Shown here: piece after piece, positions 33,943 through 44,344 of the stretch
Numbering within the stretch: the first letter of the stretch is position 1
How the letters are laid out: each line of letters starts with the position of its first letter
DNA from: Pegoplata infirma
Lineage: Eukaryota; Arthropoda; Insecta; Diptera; Anthomyiidae
DNA length: 64,000 nucleotides
Direction: 5' to 3'
Assembly: GCA_963921195.1 (NCBI GenBank)
Contig: OY992540.1
Coordinates: 78,481,337 to 78,545,336, forward strand
Translations under genes and position numbers: made by a program
Notes under the pieces: generated by a model
What the model was told of the DNA's origin: nothing
The model's database searches: none
The model's input: the letters and a program-made list of their open reading frames with translations, nothing else

Positions 33943-34036
33943 GCTTCCGTAGCGTAGTGGTTAAGAAGTGTGCTTTCAAATCGGAAGGTGGCGAGTTCGA
34001 TGCTGGCTGGCGCCGTATGTTTTTTTTTTTTTTTTT
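33943..34036 (+). pseudogene. tRNA-like segment with T-run terminator
   Basis: GCTTCCGTAGCGTAGTGGTT resembles a tRNA acceptor plus A box and GCGAGTTCGATGCTGGC a T-arm with B box GAGTTCGATGC (33993-34003). A run of 16 T at 34021-34036 would end Pol III transcription. The 3' acceptor strand and a normal anticodon loop are missing. Likely tRNA-derived, embedded in element D. Confidence 0.5.
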
Positions 34037-34178
34037 ATTGTTATATTTATTCACCTCTTATGACAGATATTTAGCAAACCGTGTCTGCTAAAATCAGCAG
34101 ATTTCTCATATGGCTCAAAATGGGTGTATTTTCAGCAGATTTTTCTGCTGATTGGACAGAGAATTTATTTTGAGTGTA

Positions 34179-34535
34179 CAATGTCATTTGACATTTTATA
34201 CCTTTAAATTTTTTAAATTTGAAAATTATACAAAAATTAAAAAAAACAAAAACTAAAAATCTACTTTACGCACCCAAAAATTTTATGGTTTCGCATTAGT
34301 GATCATATTTATAAACTTGGCATTTTTAAACTTAACAAATCTACAAAAGAAAACACTCATAAAACTGACTGACTAGATTTAGTGAATGATCTTTCGTAAA
34401 ACGTCAATTAATTTAAAGTGGGAACACGAAGAAAATGGACGGATAAATATTAATATCTAAGTAAAATAGTTTAGTGTTGAAAGGCAGTTTACAGTAAAAA
34501 GCCTTAATTAATAAAAAGCAATATGACACGCCCAC
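34179..34535. other. No gene recognised
   Basis: AT-rich spacer between elements D and G; nothing identified. Confidence 0.55.
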
Positions 34536-34537
34536 TA

Positions 34538-34883
34538 CACTCAAAAAAAAAACCTTGTCAAATTATTATTTTCCTTGTTTTTTATCAAAAATTTTTCGAT
34601 AGTAATCTACATTTTTTTTTTTTTGTAATTTTAATTTTTTTTGTAATTTTACAAGTTTCTAAGGTTTTTTTTACAAAATAAATCTAATAAATTCACGATT
34701 ATTTCTTGTTACAAAAAAAAAAAAACTCGTAATTTGTATTATTTATTAATTCTCGTAAAATAGGAGGTAGCAAAAAATCTAGTAAAGTCACGAAAGTACA
34801 AGGAATTCGTGTCAAATAGGAGGTAGCAAAAAATAAAAATTACAAGTTTTTCTTGTCATTTTAAAAGTTTTTTTTTTTGAGTG
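34538..34883. mobile_element. Element G (346 bp), CACTCAAAA ends
   Basis: It starts CACTCAAAAAAAAAACCTTG after TA and ends AAGTTTTTTTTTTTGAGTG, followed by CA. Internal text AGGAGGTAGCAAAAAATCTA then GTAAAGTCACG recurs, in the opposite orientation, in 14440-14935. It is non-coding. Confidence 0.6.
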
Positions 34884-35626
34884 CAGAATTAACAAAAACC
34901 TAAAAATACTGATTTTAAAATTAGGAAAACTCAAGGAATTTTCAAAAATCAAATTGAATCTTTGATATCAACTGGAATTTTAATATTTTAATTGATCTTT
35001 TACGAATATGATCCGAAAATTTAGATCTTTTTTTAATTTTTCTCAAAATTTTGACCACCTACTTTATAGTTTCACTGTCCTAGGTCTAGCAAGTGAGTAT
35101 ATCAGTAATACATGCGAATGATTCACACATACACACGTTATCATCGTATATCACTTATTCAACAACAAAAATGTGCGTCTATTTGTCTAGCTACTTGGTC
35201 GTTTGCTCTGTCATACTACTTGACTTTTAGTTAGTGACTTGTCACTCCATAATGTTGCTGTTGTTGCTATTTTCGGTGTCGTTGAATTGTTGTGGTGTTT
35301 TCGTGAACTGTTTTAATATTATGATAATTATTGCAACATTTGTATTCTCTACTTAACTTTTGCTGCTTCTGCTGCTATTTGTTGTTTATTTGTTAAAGTT
35401 TTTATCAAATGGATGTATGAATGAACATTTTGTATGTACGACTGCTGTCGTATGTAGTAACCCAGGCAGAAAAATACAAACGGACCAATACTGGGGCAGT
35501 AACGACAACGACGGTACAAGTATTGCCAGAACGTGGTATTTTTAGTATTTCTGTACTAACCCGGTAACTCAAATGAAAGCTCTGATCTACATACAAACTA
35601 GCGTTGTTTCAGTACTTCAAATAAAA
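34884..35626. other. Lower-repeat sequence, no gene recognised
   Basis: 35040-35600 is less AT-biased than its surroundings and has no match elsewhere in the window (GTTGCTGTTGTTGC at 35253, TGCTGCTTCTGCTGC at 35360). Short open frames on both strands lack domains. It could be ancestral single-copy DNA or an unrecognised element. Confidence 0.45.
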
Positions 35627-36157
35627 ACAAGTAAGAAAGTTATAGTCGGTCAAGACCGACCATATGATACCCTACACCAGTGTCTTCCGGAAAATGGGTC
35701 CCAAGTACAAACATGGACCGATTGGATCTATCTTCTGTAAGATCTTAATTTAGTGTAGAAAACACACAGATCAAATTTTTGTGGAATTGGTTTATTTTTT
35801 CCAATAAACCGATTTAACTGAATATCGGTCGAAATTTTTATATGGGGAACTAAGTCCAAAAATGGTCCAATTATACTCCGATGTGATAAGGTTATTAAAG
35901 TACATGTTTAATACCTTAAAATACGATTTTTATCAAATATTTATATTTTTGTGAATTTTGAGGGAATTATTTGAATATCGGCAGGGTGGTTTGTATGGGG
36001 ACTACGAGAAGGACTGACCCGATTCCTTTGAAATTTTGAATGATGATTCGTGCACACAAAATTTGATTACCTGTTAAATTTCAAAGCGATATCTATTTTA
36101 ATACGGTTATTAGAGTCATTTCAGCCTAATCCAAAGGGGGCGTTTGTATGGGGGCTA

Positions 36158-36358
36158 CACCCAAAAAAAACTTGGATATTCAATACTAATACTAGTGCAG
36201 AAATTGGTAACCAATATTAAATTTTTTTACTAGAATTATTGAAAACCAGTAAAAATTACTAGTTTTAGTACTTTGAAGATACTAAAATTAGTAAATTATT
36301 AGTAGATTTTGGTACAAAATCACTTACTAAACCTTTTACTGTAGAATTATTTTGAGTG
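36158..36358. mobile_element. Element K (201 bp), TA target, in family A
   Basis: It starts CACCCAAAAAAAACTTGG and ends GAATTATTTTGAGTG, with TA on both sides (36156-36157 and 36359-36360). Comparison with uninterrupted family A copies fixes the insertion point exactly. The interior is full of TACTAGTTTTAGTACT-like motifs in both directions. Confidence 0.85.
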
Positions 36359-36594
36359 TAGGTTTTAACATGGACCGATTTTTTTCAATTTCAATAGGCT
36401 TCGTCCTTAGGCCAAAAGATGCTTAAGTTTTAAATTTCAAGTCAATTGGTTGGAAATTGCGGCCTGTATCTTGCTTAAACCGATAGATGGACAGACGGAC
36501 GGACGGACGGACAGACAGACGGACGAACATCGCTAAATCGACTTGAAAAGTTATTCTGATTCGATCGGGTAGTTACAAACATCATCACAAACTC

Positions 36595-37290
36595 CCCGAG
36601 TAAAAATAAACATATATAACAATATATAACTTCATACAAACATAATAAATCTTATATGATTATACATCCCGTGAGGTATTTTCTAATTTTTTTAAATGCA
36701 GTCATATGTTGTAATATATAATTTAATCATGATTCGGATTAAAAGGTATACGGTTGATATAAATATATGAAATAATATTAGGGCCAATACAAAATCTGTT
36801 TTTCTGTATAATTTAATATAAAATTATATATAGCTTATTCTGTTTCATATATAAATGTTTCCAATTAAATGTTTCCAATTAACCAAAAATGTTCTAAGTT
36901 TTTTAAGCAAAGTATAAGAAATTTTTAAAATGTTCCTAAACATTTCCTTGTTAGGGTTATGTATATCACCTATCTGGTTCGAAGCGTACCCAAACATTTT
37001 TTTTTGTTTTAGAAAATTATATGTTTGGTGAATGTATCGTTGACCTGTGGTGTAACTCACCCAAACCAAAACACACCACGATTTTTTATGTTTTTATGCA
37101 ATTAGATCTAATTGGATCCAATGAAATATGACAATGTCTGGTCAAAACTCGGATGAAATCGAATCATATTTTATACAAGTTGATATTTTTTAATGCAAAA
37201 ACATCCACCATTATTCGGATTAAATTGCGTATAAATATATATTGTGTTATATATCATTATGTATTGCATCATATAAAAATTTTTACTCGG
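36595..37290 (+). mobile_element. Element I, copy 1 (696 bp), in family A
   Basis: Terminal inverted repeat is CCCGAGTAAAAAT / ATTTTTACTCGGG. TC flanks both sides, a 2 bp duplication consistent with the empty site seen in other family A copies. The copy at 62776-63470 differs at only about 15 positions. The interior has short open frames on both strands, none conserved between the copies in a convincing way, so it is probably non-autonomous. Confidence 0.85.
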
Positions 37291-37329
37291 GTCATTATAC
37301 CCTGTACCACAGAGTGGTGTAGGGTATAA

Positions 37330-38215
37330 AAATCGGTATTATTAAAATAGATTAGACTATTTGTCAAAAAAACTTTTTCTTCCGAGTTTGAACGTCCAGG
37401 CAAATTTTTATTCCCTCTGGTAAACATTTTCTAAAAAATCCAAAACTTTGATCGAAGTGCGCCACGACTTAAAATGATCGGATTGGGCTCAAAAATTTAA
37501 AATTTTTTTTTTTAATTTCTTGAACGTAGGAAAAACCCGCCATTTTTTTTGCAAATTTCTCTCACTATTACACTATTTAAAGAGATACACAGTGCGACAG
37601 AAAAAATCCTTGGGGTGTGATACTTTTTTTCTTGTAGGTGTTGTCGAGTACAGCAAGACTTTGTCCTTGAAATTTGCGAGTTACGAGTAAAAAACCGGGT
37701 TTTCGTACTTTTAACACATACATATAATCCAGATTTTTGAATATCAACTGATTTTGAATTTCTCGACGGGCGGGTTGCTGTCGGGGAAAACCTTCCCCTA
37801 GCGATTACTGTTTTCAAATTCATATACATTATGATATTTACTCTTAAGTAATAAAACATAATTATAACCATGCCCCTAAAAGGCCGACTGAAAAAATGGC
37901 ATTGTATAATCCCCTTTTTCCAACAGCTGGTCGATGAATTTTATATGGCACAAAATTGTTTCGTTTGTAGAACAAGTAGAAAAAAAATCTTTAAAAAAAA
38001 TCGGTGTATTTCTGGGGTTGCATCAGTTTTACAAAGGGAACTTTTTGCCCCTTGTCCGATTTTGCCCATTTGCAAACTTCAGAAGTCTAGCTCTTTTATT
38101 TTGCACAGTTTCGTGTCTTCCAAAGACAGACAGAATGTCTTAGAACCGATCACTGATAAAAAAAATCTACTTTTTGGGACCATAGACCAATGCACAGAGG
38201 TAACAACCGGCCAAA
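37330..38215 (+). mobile_element. INE-1-like family B relics
   Basis: TTTCTTGAACGTAGGAAAAA (37517) recurs at 17680. GTCCGATTTTGCCCATTTGC then AAACTT (38056) and TTTTATTTTGCACAGTTTCG then TGTCTTCCAAAGACAGACAG match 55860-55985. TTTTTGGGACCATAGACCAA recalls the TTTATGGGGTCCTAGACC block. A plus-strand frame at 37870-38220 is a by-product of these repeats. Confidence 0.5.
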
Positions 38216-39474
38216 ACTAAAAAAAAATCAATCAGCAGAAAAATCTGCTGAAAATACACCCGTTTTGAGCCATATGAGAAAATCTTTTAAGACCGCAAAA
38301 AAATCTGCGGATTTCAGCTGAAAAATCTGCTTTTATTTTTGTAAAAAAGATTTAAAAAGATTTTGAGCATAATTTTTTCCTAAATTTGTAAAAAAAGCTT
38401 AAAAAGATTTTGAGCATAATTTTTTCCTAAATTTTTAAAAAAGTGATTGTAATTTGTTTTTAATAAAATTTTCTAAGTTTTTTTCATGTAATCTGCTGAT
38501 TTCTGTTGTTTTTAAAATATAGACGACAGAATTTAGTTAAAATATCAGTTTTAGCAGAAAAATCTTCTTAAAGTTTGATAACACCGCTCAACAAATCGAA
38601 GGTTTTTGGCTCCGGTTTGAAGTTTCATATAAAATTTTTAAAGATTTTGACTCGCTGATTCCAAATTCGAACTCCAAATTTTTCCATCACGTCTAGAATT
38701 TTAATTATTCGCGGTTGGCATTTTTGAAAGCCTGCACAGCAGCCTCTGGGTGGAATAAAAATCTGGTATAAAGCGTGAGAGTAGAATTGAACTATGATCT
38801 CAAAAATATGATCAAAAAAAATTTAAGTTGTTGCACTATTATTGACCAAACATGCATTTAAAAAAAAACTGTCAAAAAAATTATAAAAAGTACAATTTTT
38901 AGAAGGCTCTACAACAAAAACCAGATGATCAATCTTTACTGCGATGAGGTCAAAATTTAGGCAAAAGTTCATTCTTTCTTAAGACTTTTAAACCCATTCA
39001 ATATATCTTCCGGTTTATACAAAAAATAACACAGAAAGCTTAATTTTGTAAAATATTTTTTTTTTCTGGAGTTTTTCTTTGAAAAATATCAAAAAACTAA
39101 GGTAAATTTTACAAAAATGATAATTTTAACAGTATCATTTTAAAACGCAAGTAAAGGCCAACCAAACGTAATAATTTTAAAAAAATGTTGTTTTTTAGAC
39201 AATAGACAAATTATACTTTTGTATTCCACTGAATGGCTGCTGTGCAGGCTTTCAAATAATGCAAAAATCGTAATTTTTCGCATTTTAAACCCTAAATAAC
39301 TAAAAATCTGGACGAGATGGGAAAATTTGGAGAACAGATTTGGAATCAGGAGATGAAAGTCTAATAAAATTGATCATCACAATTCAAACCGGAAAATGAG
39401 TGTTGAGCGGTGTAATTCAAACTGAAATTTGTTTTAAAGATTTTTTGAAAGAGCTTTTCTTCTGAGTGTAGTAC
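38216..39474 (-). mobile_element. Element D, reverse copy split by element N
   Basis: ATCAGCAGAAAAATCTGCTG then AAAATACACCC (38229) is the complement of D's right part, and AGATTTTTTGAAAGAGCTTT then TCTTCTGAGTG (39440-39474) of its left end. N (38581-39411) separates them. The outermost bases of the D right end are missing. Confidence 0.7.
38581..39411. mobile_element. Element N: 0.83 kb foldback, TA target, inside D
   Basis: Ends ACACCGCTCAACA and TGTTGAGCGGTG are complementary, with TA at 38579-38580 and 39412-39413; D resumes exactly after the TA. Arms pair imperfectly inward (GCCTGCACAGCAGCC near 38729 against GGCTGCTGTGCAGGC near 39235). It is non-coding. Confidence 0.75.
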
Positions 39475-39478
39475 TATA

Positions 39479-39890
39479 TTTTTTGTACCACTGCCAATTT
39501 CTGACTGGGTAGTGTCACCAATATTGGCAACAATTCCGTGTTAAAGAGGTGTTGATGAGTCAACCGTATTGAGAAAGACAAAGAAATAACAAATTTAAAA
39601 AAAAAAGTAAACAAAATAAAAACGTCATCAAAAAAGTTTATGCATTCTCTATAAACATTAAAACCAAATAAATGTTTTAAAAAAGTTGTTTGAAAAGTGT
39701 TTTATGATTTGGTTTATATTATTCGAGTTTATTTAAAAGTTTAAGAAAATGTTTTCGTAATTTTGCGTTGGTTTTTCCAAATTTGTTTTTGGTTTCCTGT
39801 TTATTTTAAGTTATTCTGAATTTTCTTAAAAATAATTTTTGACTCCATGATCAATTGGTTTTATTTATTTTTCCATTTAATTTAAAATTT
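39479..39890. other. No gene recognised
   Basis: AT-rich spacer between D and the first SINE; nothing identified. Confidence 0.55.
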
Positions 39891-39984
39891 TGGTAGATCT
39901 CGCTGTAGCGAAATCTACCAAGAGTTTGGTGGGAATCGAACCCACGACCCCCTGTTTCATAGGCTAACACGCTAGCAACTACCG
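39891..39984 (-). mobile_element. tRNA-derived SINE, partial copy
   Basis: On the minus strand, TAGTTGCTAGCGTGTTAGCC, GGGGGTCGTGGGTTCGATTC then CCACCAAA and CTCTTGGTAGATTTCGCT follow the 59156 copy. The B box GGTTCGATTCC is exact. The 3' part folds into a short palindrome (TAGATCTCGCTGTAGCGAAA then TCTA). The tail is lost. Confidence 0.7.
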
Positions 39985-41176
39985 TATTTGTTTTTAATTT
40001 TCCTAAAGATTTCTAAAAAACAGGGATGGAACATATAAAAGAACAATTGAAGTTCGCATAAGATTAATTGAAGTTAGAAGGAGTTTATTTGAAATTAGAA
40101 AACTTTTAAAGGTAATTTGAAGAATTTTTTTGTTGCTCTGTTACATTTAGTAGGGACACGACCCCAAATTTATCATACTTTGATTAACGACTAAACTAAC
40201 CTTCTTTATATGTGTATAATAGCTTTGTTTTTTGCATTTTTGGATTAACTTAATCTATATTTTTAGTTTATATGAGCTGACTACGACTTTAAAATAACCC
40301 TTCATTTTAACACATAAATTAATGACGCAAATAAATATTGTTTTGTGACTTATGTTGTTACTTTGTTTACCCAAAAATAATAAATGTTTTTATTTGAATT
40401 TCTTTACATGGATTAATTTTGTTTATAAAATCCAAACGCGCAAAAAACCCACTTAATATTGTTCCAAACATCCAAAAGAACGTTATTATCATTTCTTATT
40501 ATTTTTCTTGTCAAAAGATTATATCTTAACATTAAAAACCATTAATATCTTTCTAATGCAGTTATATTTCCATTATTTTTCTTTTTATTTTCATCATTTC
40601 AACCACAAATATTTCAATCATTTTGTAGCATCCCATAATCTCTTACCATATAATTGCAGTGTTTTTTGAATAGACCATCATTGTGTGTCTTTAAAAACGT
40701 ATTTGAATGATTGCCAGCCATTCACTTTATATCTGAGAACATGATTATTTTATTTTAAAACTTTTTGACATGTGTTATTTTTTTCCTTATTTTGAAGTTG
40801 AAAAGAAAAAAAATTTTATCTTTAGTTGTTAAAAAAATATTTTTTAAAAGAACTTGTTTGTTCTCTTCGCAAACATTGTATGATGTTCCAATTTCTTTGA
40901 AAATATATGATATGGAAGACAACAGCTAGTGTAATTTGATAGGATTGATTTAAGAAAGGAAAACGGTGCAATGATGCAGAAAAATATTGCAGTGTTGTTT
41001 ACAAATTAGGATATATAAAGTAAAAAAAAATTATAAAAATATAGTATGTACTATAATAAAAAATAAATTGAACAGGTGCATTTCTTTGATAAAGAGAGTT
41101 AAATTTAAACGATTTGAAAAAGGATTAAATAATTTAACAAAAAAATGTCTTGGAAATCAAAAATTTTGAACGAAAG
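39985..41176. other. AT-rich sequence without a gene
   Basis: No domain, RNA gene or repeat ends were found. A 60-codon lysine-rich frame at 40987-41169 looks like chance. Confidence 0.6.
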
Positions 41177-41264
41177 ACCTAAGCGAGAACTGGGAACAAT
41201 GACCGTCGTCTCGTTGTAGCGAAAAATCCAAGGGCACGCTACCAACTAGCCTACAGGGGCCCCC
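41177..41264 (-). mobile_element. tRNA-derived SINE with internal deletion
   Basis: On the minus strand it reads GGGGCCCCTGTAGGCTAGTT then GGTAGCGTGC, then jumps directly to CCTTGGATTTTTCGCTACAA and GAGACGACGGTCATTGTTCC. Compared with 59156, about 40 bases including the B box are missing; the joint lies at a shared GC. Confidence 0.75.
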
Positions 41265-42226
41265 TAATTGTCGTAACATTTGCTGTTATTTAAAACATCT
41301 TCTACAATACTTCAGAATTTTCTAAATTTTCAAGGTAGATTTATAAAGGTAATGTTTTAGTGACGTAAATGAAAAAAATTTTCTTTCAAAATCATTTTAG
41401 TCGGCAAAAACGACTTGAATGAATAATTTAAACACTTTTTAAGCCTTTAAAATTTTAGAAAACAACTAAATTATAAAAAAATATTGAAAGTCAAATGAAA
41501 TCCTTTTGGTTTCCAATACATAAATTAAAAAAATAAAATATTTTTAAGCATAAATAGTGAAGTTTGAACTCGAGTTATTTATGCCGAAAAAAATATTTTT
41601 ATTTCGTTTTGAAAATTCGTAAATATTATTGTTTTAAAATTTGACAAAAAACTTACTATGGAGGAAAAGTTAGGTTAATGGATAATACCTTTTATAAATT
41701 TACCTTGTAATTTTTTTCTCTTTTTTCAAAATAAATTTCTGAATTTTCTGTTTTTAAATTAAGTTTTTCCTAATTTTTTAAGTTTTTCTTAATATCAAAA
41801 ATTTTTTACTAAATTTTTCATTTAAGTAGTATCAGTATTTTCCGATTTTTTCTGTGATTTCTGTAACTTTTTTTATTATATTTAAGTTTTCAAAATTTTT
41901 TTCAATTTTACTGATTTTTTCAAAACTTTTCCACTTTTTAGAAATTTTCTGATTATTTTTTTTAATTTTACATTTTCACAAATTTTGCAGAATTTTTAAA
42001 AATATTATAAAATTTAAATGAAAAAGATTTTATTCTTGTTCGAGGTCATTTTCATTTTACCCATTATGAATTAACATAACAAGTACTAATTTCTTTAATA
42101 TTCCAGAATTTTTTTGTTCCGAATATTACTCATTTCTTATTTTTTGCTTTTTTTTTTGAATTTTTGAATGTATAGATTTTTTTAATTTTTAACAAATAAA
42201 AAAACAAATCATTATTACAGAATATT
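41265..42226. other. AT-rich sequence, one dispersed motif
   Basis: TTGTTCGAGGTCATTTTCAT then TTTACCCATTATGAATTAAC (about 42035-42078) recurs at 47814-47850 and, inverted, at 49165-49220. Nothing else was identified. Confidence 0.5.
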
Positions 42227-42354
42227 AATACCATTCAACCACATTAAAGGGTTGAATGGTAGGTTAGGTTGTAGGTGGCTGCTGACGTTTTACGTCAACA
42301 CACGTAGACTTTGAGGTCCATTGTGATAACACGGGACCGTAATAGGTTTCCCTA

Positions 42355-44309
42355 CTAGTCCCTGTCGTTAAACCAGTTTGAGCTTCTTATGAAGCTCCTT
42401 AGATATTGAATTTTTATATCCGACAAATCAAAAAGATCGTACAGCTCCCTAGATCCCAGTGTAGCAAGTCTCTGACCAGAAAGTGCCGGGCAATGGCAAA
42501 TAAAGTGTTCGATAGTTTCCACACAGAGAAAACAGTTTAATTGTGCCTGCCGAATTTAGAGCCAACTGCATGGTTTAATTACAACAACCGAAATTTTCGG
42601 TTGCGAATACCGAAATTTATTTGAACCAACAGAAGTTAAATTTTCAAAACCAATTTTGGTTATCGCAACCGAAAATTTCGGTTGTTGTTATTAAACTATG
42701 CAGTTGGCTCTAAATTCGGCTGACACAACTAGACTGTTCTCTCTGTGCAACTCCTCTTCATTCATGCAACTTCGGAAAAGTCATTCGACGGCACATTTAA
42801 CCGCTCTGCGTGCTTCCCTATAAGACAGTGTCCGGTAATTATAGAAACCACCTCTTGGAAGCGATATCAGCTCACTTGTGCGCCCCTGATTAAGAGAAGG
42901 CCAAATCAGTCGTGTTGTTTCACACGTCCATCCATTTGCCCATCTTTGATTAGTCTCCGTCGCCGAACAAAGCCGTAGGTTTTGCTTGCAAGTTTCTAGA
43001 GGCATACCAACACATTCCAATTCTTTTAGAACCTGTAAGGTAGTTCCAAGTCTTGCAAGCTCATCGGCTTTGCAATTCCCTGGAATGTCTCTGTGCCCTG
43101 GGACCCATATGAGTCGTATGTTAAACTGCTTGGCCATCTCATTTAAAGACGTGCGGCAGTTAAGGGCAGATCTTGTTTTCAGAAACATTAAATCCAGAGA
43201 CTTGACCGCGGCTTGACTGTCAGTATAGATGTTGACTGCGGTTGTAGACAAGACATTGCAGCTCAACCAGTCAGCCACTTCCTTTATTGCCAGCATCTCT
43301 GCCTGGTAAACACTGCAATGATCTGGCAATCTTCGAGCCAGGCTCAATCCAAGCTCTTCCGAATAGACTCCAAAGCCCACTTGTTCGTGCAGCCTCGATC
43401 CATCTGTGTGAAAATTTATGGTGGCTTCACTACCCGGAATGTCCTCCATCCAAGACTCCCTGGATGGTATCATAGTGGTAAAGTGGCGCTCAAAGAGGCT
43501 CAAAGAGGGAGCACAGTCCACATTTTGTGGTATTGTTATCTTTTTCAAGATCGCGCTATGGCCACAATCGCTGCTCCTCCATTGCAGCGTGCTATTAAGT
43601 CGAATTGCCGACGCAGCCGCATACTGCCTACCCAATATGTCCAATGGTATCAGGTGAAGGAGGATTTCTAATGCAGCCGTAGGTGTAGTACGAAGAGCAC
43701 CAGTGATGCACATCGACGCCATTCTCTGTACCTTCGTGATAAAGACAAAGTTCGCTTTTGTTTCTAAAGCAGGCCACCAGGCAATGATTCCATACAGCAA
43801 AATTGGACGCACCACTGCTATATAGATCCAATGAACGACTTGAGGGCTAAAATCCCATCGTTTTTCAATGGCAATATTACAGGAATATAAAGCAATCGTA
43901 GCTTTTTTCACCCGTTCCTCAATATTACGACTGAAATTCAACTTCCTATCCAGAAAAACTCCAAGATACTTGGCTCCATCTGAGAAGGTGATTTCAGTGC
44001 CGTCCAGAGAAATAGGATCAAAAGCAGGAATCTTATTTTTCCTTGTAAACAAAACAAGCTCTGTTTTACTTGGATTAACTCCTAGACCACAGTCTCTTGC
44101 CCATTTAGACAGATCTTTCAGAGAACCCTGAAGAATAGCCCTCAATGTTGACAGATGCTTCCCCTTACCGCTATCGCGACATCGTCAGCATATGCGCCAA
44201 CGTGACAACCACGTGCTTCAAGAGATAGCAGCATTGAATTCAGTGCCAGGTTCCAAAGAAGCGGCGAAAGAACACCACCTTGTGATGTGCCCCTATTGAC
44301 AAATCGTTA
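42355..44309 (-). pseudogene. LINE ORF2 remnant: RT, RNase H, Cys/His motif
   Basis: Encodes the C-terminal part of a non-LTR retrotransposon polyprotein, which would reverse-transcribe its own RNA at the target site. From 44309 it reads RFVNRGTSQGGVLSPLL and YADD (44181-44192, the RT catalytic pair). A one-base shift in a G run near 44165 moves into the long frame 44145-42781 (454 codons): RT thumb (LGVNPSKTELVLF, YLGVFLDRKLNF), then RNase H with acidic residues at D248, E283, D309 and D361 (HRDIPGNCKADELA). Two further shifts near 42848 and 42774 break the HCLIGKHAERLN region and the CMNEEELETIEHFICHCPA-like zinc motif; the DNA insert P at 42522 then splits it, and the frame runs to a stop at 42355. 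The endonuclease and first RT motifs are absent. Inactive copy. Confidence 0.9.
42522..42747. mobile_element. Element P, copy 1 (226 bp palindromic MITE) in the LINE
   Basis: It starts CACAGAGAAAACAGTTTAAT and ends ACTGTTCTCTCTGTG, with CA on both sides (42520-42521 and 42748-42749). Removing it restores continuous LINE sequence. Arms share AGAGCCAACTGCAT and CAACCGAAAATTTCGGTTG motifs in opposite directions. Confidence 0.85.
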
Positions 44310-44344
44310 ATGGTAAAAATACCATTCAATCCATAAAGAATATA

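Larger units (their letters stand above)
33387..34176. mobile_element. Element D, complete copy (790 bp)
   Basis: It starts CACTCAAAAGAAAAACTCTG then TC and ends GACAGAGAATTTATTTTGAG then TG, with TA outside both ends. It contains a 372 bp near-perfect hairpin (33531-33902) and a tRNA-like segment (33943-34036). It is non-coding. Other copies: 9660-10291 (diverged) and 38216-39474 (interrupted, reverse). Confidence 0.8.
35627..37329 (+). mobile_element. INE-1-like family A element with two insertions
   Basis: The 5' end is ACAAGTAAGAAAGTTATAGT then CGGTCAAGACCGACC. The element continues through GTCCCAAGTACAAACATGGA, a GACG tract (36488-36530) and the 3' hairpin ACCCTGTACCACAGAGTGGT (37299-37325). 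Element K (36158-36358) splits GGGGGCTA from GGTTTTAACATGG, and element I (36595-37290) splits CACAAACTC from ATTATACCC. Without them it would be about 800 bp, as in the other copies. Confidence 0.75.
42239..44317 (-). mobile_element. 5'-truncated LINE (RNase H type), 12 bp target duplication
   Basis: AATACCATTCAA stands on both sides (42227-42238 and 44318-44329), marking a 2.08 kb insertion. It is read on the minus strand: the last part of the reverse transcriptase, RNase H, a Cys/His motif and a 3' tail with ACCTACAACCTAACCTACC. The 5' end is cut inside the RT domain, the usual result of incomplete reverse transcription. Elements with RNase H after RT belong to the I/LOA/R1-like groups. 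A 226 bp DNA element (42522-42747) is inserted near the 3' end. Confidence 0.92.

Noticed and set aside
33943..34036. Functional tRNA gene
   Set aside because: The acceptor stem does not close and the anticodon loop is malformed; kept only as a tRNA-like relic.
37870..38220. 116-codon plus-strand frame and a 119-codon minus-strand frame next to it
   Set aside because: The plus-strand sequence matches INE-1-like family B copies elsewhere; neither frame shows conservation or domains.
43213..43671. 152-codon plus-strand frame
   Set aside because: It is antisense to the LINE ORF2 remnant and is a shadow of it.
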